A stretch of DNA of 43,444 nucleotides from NCBI GenBank assembly GCA_963922315.1, contig CAWUID010000016.1:1-43444 (forward strand), given 5' to 3'. The notes beneath the pieces were generated by a model. The model did no database searches. It had not been told where the DNA came from and worked only from the letters and a program-made list of their open reading frames with translations. Positions 42,025 through 43,444 of this stretch are shown piece after piece. The stretch's first letter is position 1, and every line of letters begins with the position of its first letter. The stretch comes from JAHDBG01 sp963922315. GTDB lineage: Bacteria; Pseudomonadota; Gammaproteobacteria; Chromatiales; Chromatiaceae. The translations under genes and the position numbers were made by a program.

Positions 42025-43413
42025 ATGGATATGAAGCTTGCTGTTGTTATCTTAGCGGCTGGTGAAGGCAGTCGGATGCATTCTGCGACACCCAAAGTCT
42101 TACATGAAATAGCTGGTGTGCCTTTATTACACCACGTCATAGCGGCAGCGCGTGGCTTACTACCTGATCAGATCATCATTGTGCATGGCCATGCCGGTGA
42201 TATTGTGCAGGATGCCTGTCAGGATCCGGATCTGATCTGGGTGGAACAGGAAGAACAACTGGGAACAGGCCATGCGGTACAGTGCGCCTTACCGGCACTA
42301 GCCGCAGATATTGACCGCGTTCTGGTGTTGTATGGCGATGTACCGTTAATTCAGCCAGATACCTTGATACGTTTGCTTGAAAAGAGCCAGAACGGCCTCG
42401 GCCTGTTAACCCTGACGCTGGATGAACCACATGGGTATGGGCGAATTAAACGGGATAAATCAGGCAGACGTGTACTGGCGATTGTTGAGCATAAGGATGC
42501 GACACCGGATCAGCTTGAAATCCATGAAGTGAACACGGGTATCATGGTGCTGCCGGTTAGTCGTTTGTCAGACTGGCTGAGTCATTTGTCTAACACAAAT
42601 CATCAGCATGAATATTATTTGACGGATGTTGTGGCGATGGCAGTTGCGGAAGGCTTGTCTATTCAGGTAGATCAGCCACAGCACGAGATTGAAGCAGCTG
42701 GGGTAAACAATCGCAAACAACTGGCGCAGCTGGAGCGTGCGAAACAACGGATGCAGGCAGATGACCTGATGATGAAAGGCGTCACCTTGCAGGATCCTGA
42801 CCGGTTTGATCTGTCTGGCCGATTATTGCATGGTCAGGACTGTATGATTGCTCCGAACGTGATCTGCGAAGGGGAAGTGATCCTGGGAGATCGAGTCCAG
42901 ATTGGTGCGAATACTGTGCTGCGGAATGTCCGGATAGCCAGTGATACACAGATTGCAGAGCATTGTGTCCTCGAAGAAGCGGTCATCGGTCAGAACAGTC
43001 AGGTCGGACCGTTTGCTAGGATTCGTCCGGGAACCCAATTGGCGCAGTCGACTCGTGTGGGCAATTTTGTTGAAATCAAAAAATCTCAGATTGGCCAGGG
43101 TAGCAAGCTGAATCACCTGGCTTATGTCGGAGACAGTGAGATCGGTCAGAACGTGAATCTGGGTGCGGGCACAATCACTTGTAATTATGATGGTGTGAAT
43201 AAACACAAAACAGTGATTGGTGATAATGTTTTTGTCGGTTCTAACAGTTCATTAATCGCTCCGATTAACATCGGCCAGGGCGCGACGATTGGTGCTGGTT
43301 CAGTGTTAAGCCACAGCGCGCCAGCGGGTGCGCTTACGCTAACCCGGGGACAGAAACAGACACTGCCGGATTGGAAACGACCTCAAAAATCTAAGAACCT
43401 GTTTACGATCTAA
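42025..43413 (+). CDS. glmU: Bifunctional N-acetylglucosamine-1-phosphate uridyltransferase / glucosamine-1-phosphate acetyltransferase
   Basis: GlmU makes UDP-GlcNAc for peptidoglycan and lipopolysaccharide. The 462-residue product has the N-terminal nucleotidyltransferase with LAAGEGSRMHSATPKVLHEI, EQLGTGHAVQ, LYGDVPLI and EVNTGIMVL, then a left-handed beta-helix of hexapeptide repeats (from about residue 250) with RVGNFVEIKKSQIGQGSK, HLAYVGDSEIG and GAGTITCNYDGVNKHKT of the acetyltransferase site. ATG 42025 or 42031 could start it; neither has a clear Shine-Dalgarno. It is complete, with 31 bases after its stop before the window edge. Confidence 0.96.
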   Translation: MDMKLAVVILAAGEGSRMHSATPKVLHEIAGVPLLHHVIAAARGLLPDQIIIVHGHAGDIVQDACQDPDLIWVEQEEQLGTGHAVQCALPALAADIDRVLVLYGDVPLIQPDTLIRLLEKSQNGLGLLTLTLDEPHGYGRIKRDKSGRRVLAIVEHKDATPDQLEIHEVNTGIMVLPVSRLSDWLSHLSNTNHQHEYYLTDVVAMAVAEGLSIQVDQPQHEIEAAGVNNRKQLAQLERAKQRMQADDLMMKGVTLQDPDRFDLSGRLLHGQDCMIAPNVICEGEVILGDRVQIGANTVLRNVRIASDTQIAEHCVLEEAVIGQNSQVGPFARIRPGTQLAQSTRVGNFVEIKKSQIGQGSKLNHLAYVGDSEIGQNVNLGAGTITCNYDGVNKHKTVIGDNVFVGSNSSLIAPINIGQGATIGAGSVLSHSAPAGALTLTRGQKQTLPDWKRPQKSKNLFTI

Positions 43414-43444
43414 TATTAAGCCTGCCAAAATATATTATGAGGAC

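Noticed and set aside
1..43444. CRISPR array, rRNA, integrase/attachment sites or prophage genes
   Set aside because: No regularly spaced direct repeats, rRNA-like sequence, tRNA-borne duplications or phage genes were seen anywhere in the window by eye.

Overview
The window is a dense, mostly housekeeping piece of a proteobacterial chromosome. It is probably gammaproteobacterial, judging by the rimP-nusA-infB-rbfA-truB order, the carAB-greA-surE-pcm chain, lptFG, and IF2, LigA, GlmU and Pcm sequences that follow the enterobacterial/pseudomonad pattern. Base composition is near 50 % GC. I cannot place it below class with confidence. TAG is used as an ordinary stop in infB and ligA, so the genetic code looks standard.

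Layout: (1) 42-6191, minus strand: a giant, unrecognised exported protein (signal peptide, His/Gln/Thr-rich, paired cysteines) whose frame is broken once by an in-frame TAG at 1869-1871. If that codon is read through, the product is about 2,049 residues, with a compositionally different AT-rich, Lys-rich tail. (2) 6304-12387, plus: a promoter, a leader with two consecutive intrinsic terminators, then rimP-nusA-infB-rbfA-truB. (3) 12436-15381, minus: truA-lptF-lptG. (4) 15415-18587, plus: a DctB/DctD-type sensor kinase and sigma-54 activator. (5) 18608-18730: a 123-bp palindromic element with 17-bp perfect terminal inverted repeats, abutting the ftsX stop. (6) 18731-21686: ftsX (minus, no adjacent ftsE), back-to-back with a two-gene cassette of a membrane-anchored coiled-coil protein and a MamK-family actin, followed by a Phd/YefM-RelE/ParE toxin-antitoxin pair. 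(7) 21697-26585, minus: ydcF-hisD-hisC-dnaG, with primase oddly at the end of a histidine cluster. (8) 26598-28896, plus: accA-tilS, overlapping tail to tail with (9) 28835-32869, minus: P-type ATPase-queD-folE-mtnP. (10) ligA (plus) with an internal insertion. (11) 35437-41737, minus: carA-carB-greA-surE-pcm. (12) glmU (plus) to the window edge.

The strongest candidates for something undescribed are the MamK-like actin with its small membrane-anchored coiled-coil partner next to an orphan ftsX, and the amber-interrupted giant exported protein with a swapped-looking C-terminus. Secondary points are the tandem terminators ahead of rimP, a P1B-like ATPase with no CPC-type motif encoded with two pterin-pathway enzymes, a GAFTDA variant in the sigma-54 activator, and a roughly 70-residue insertion in LigA. 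All functional statements rest on reading motifs and remembered family sequences; no database search was possible.
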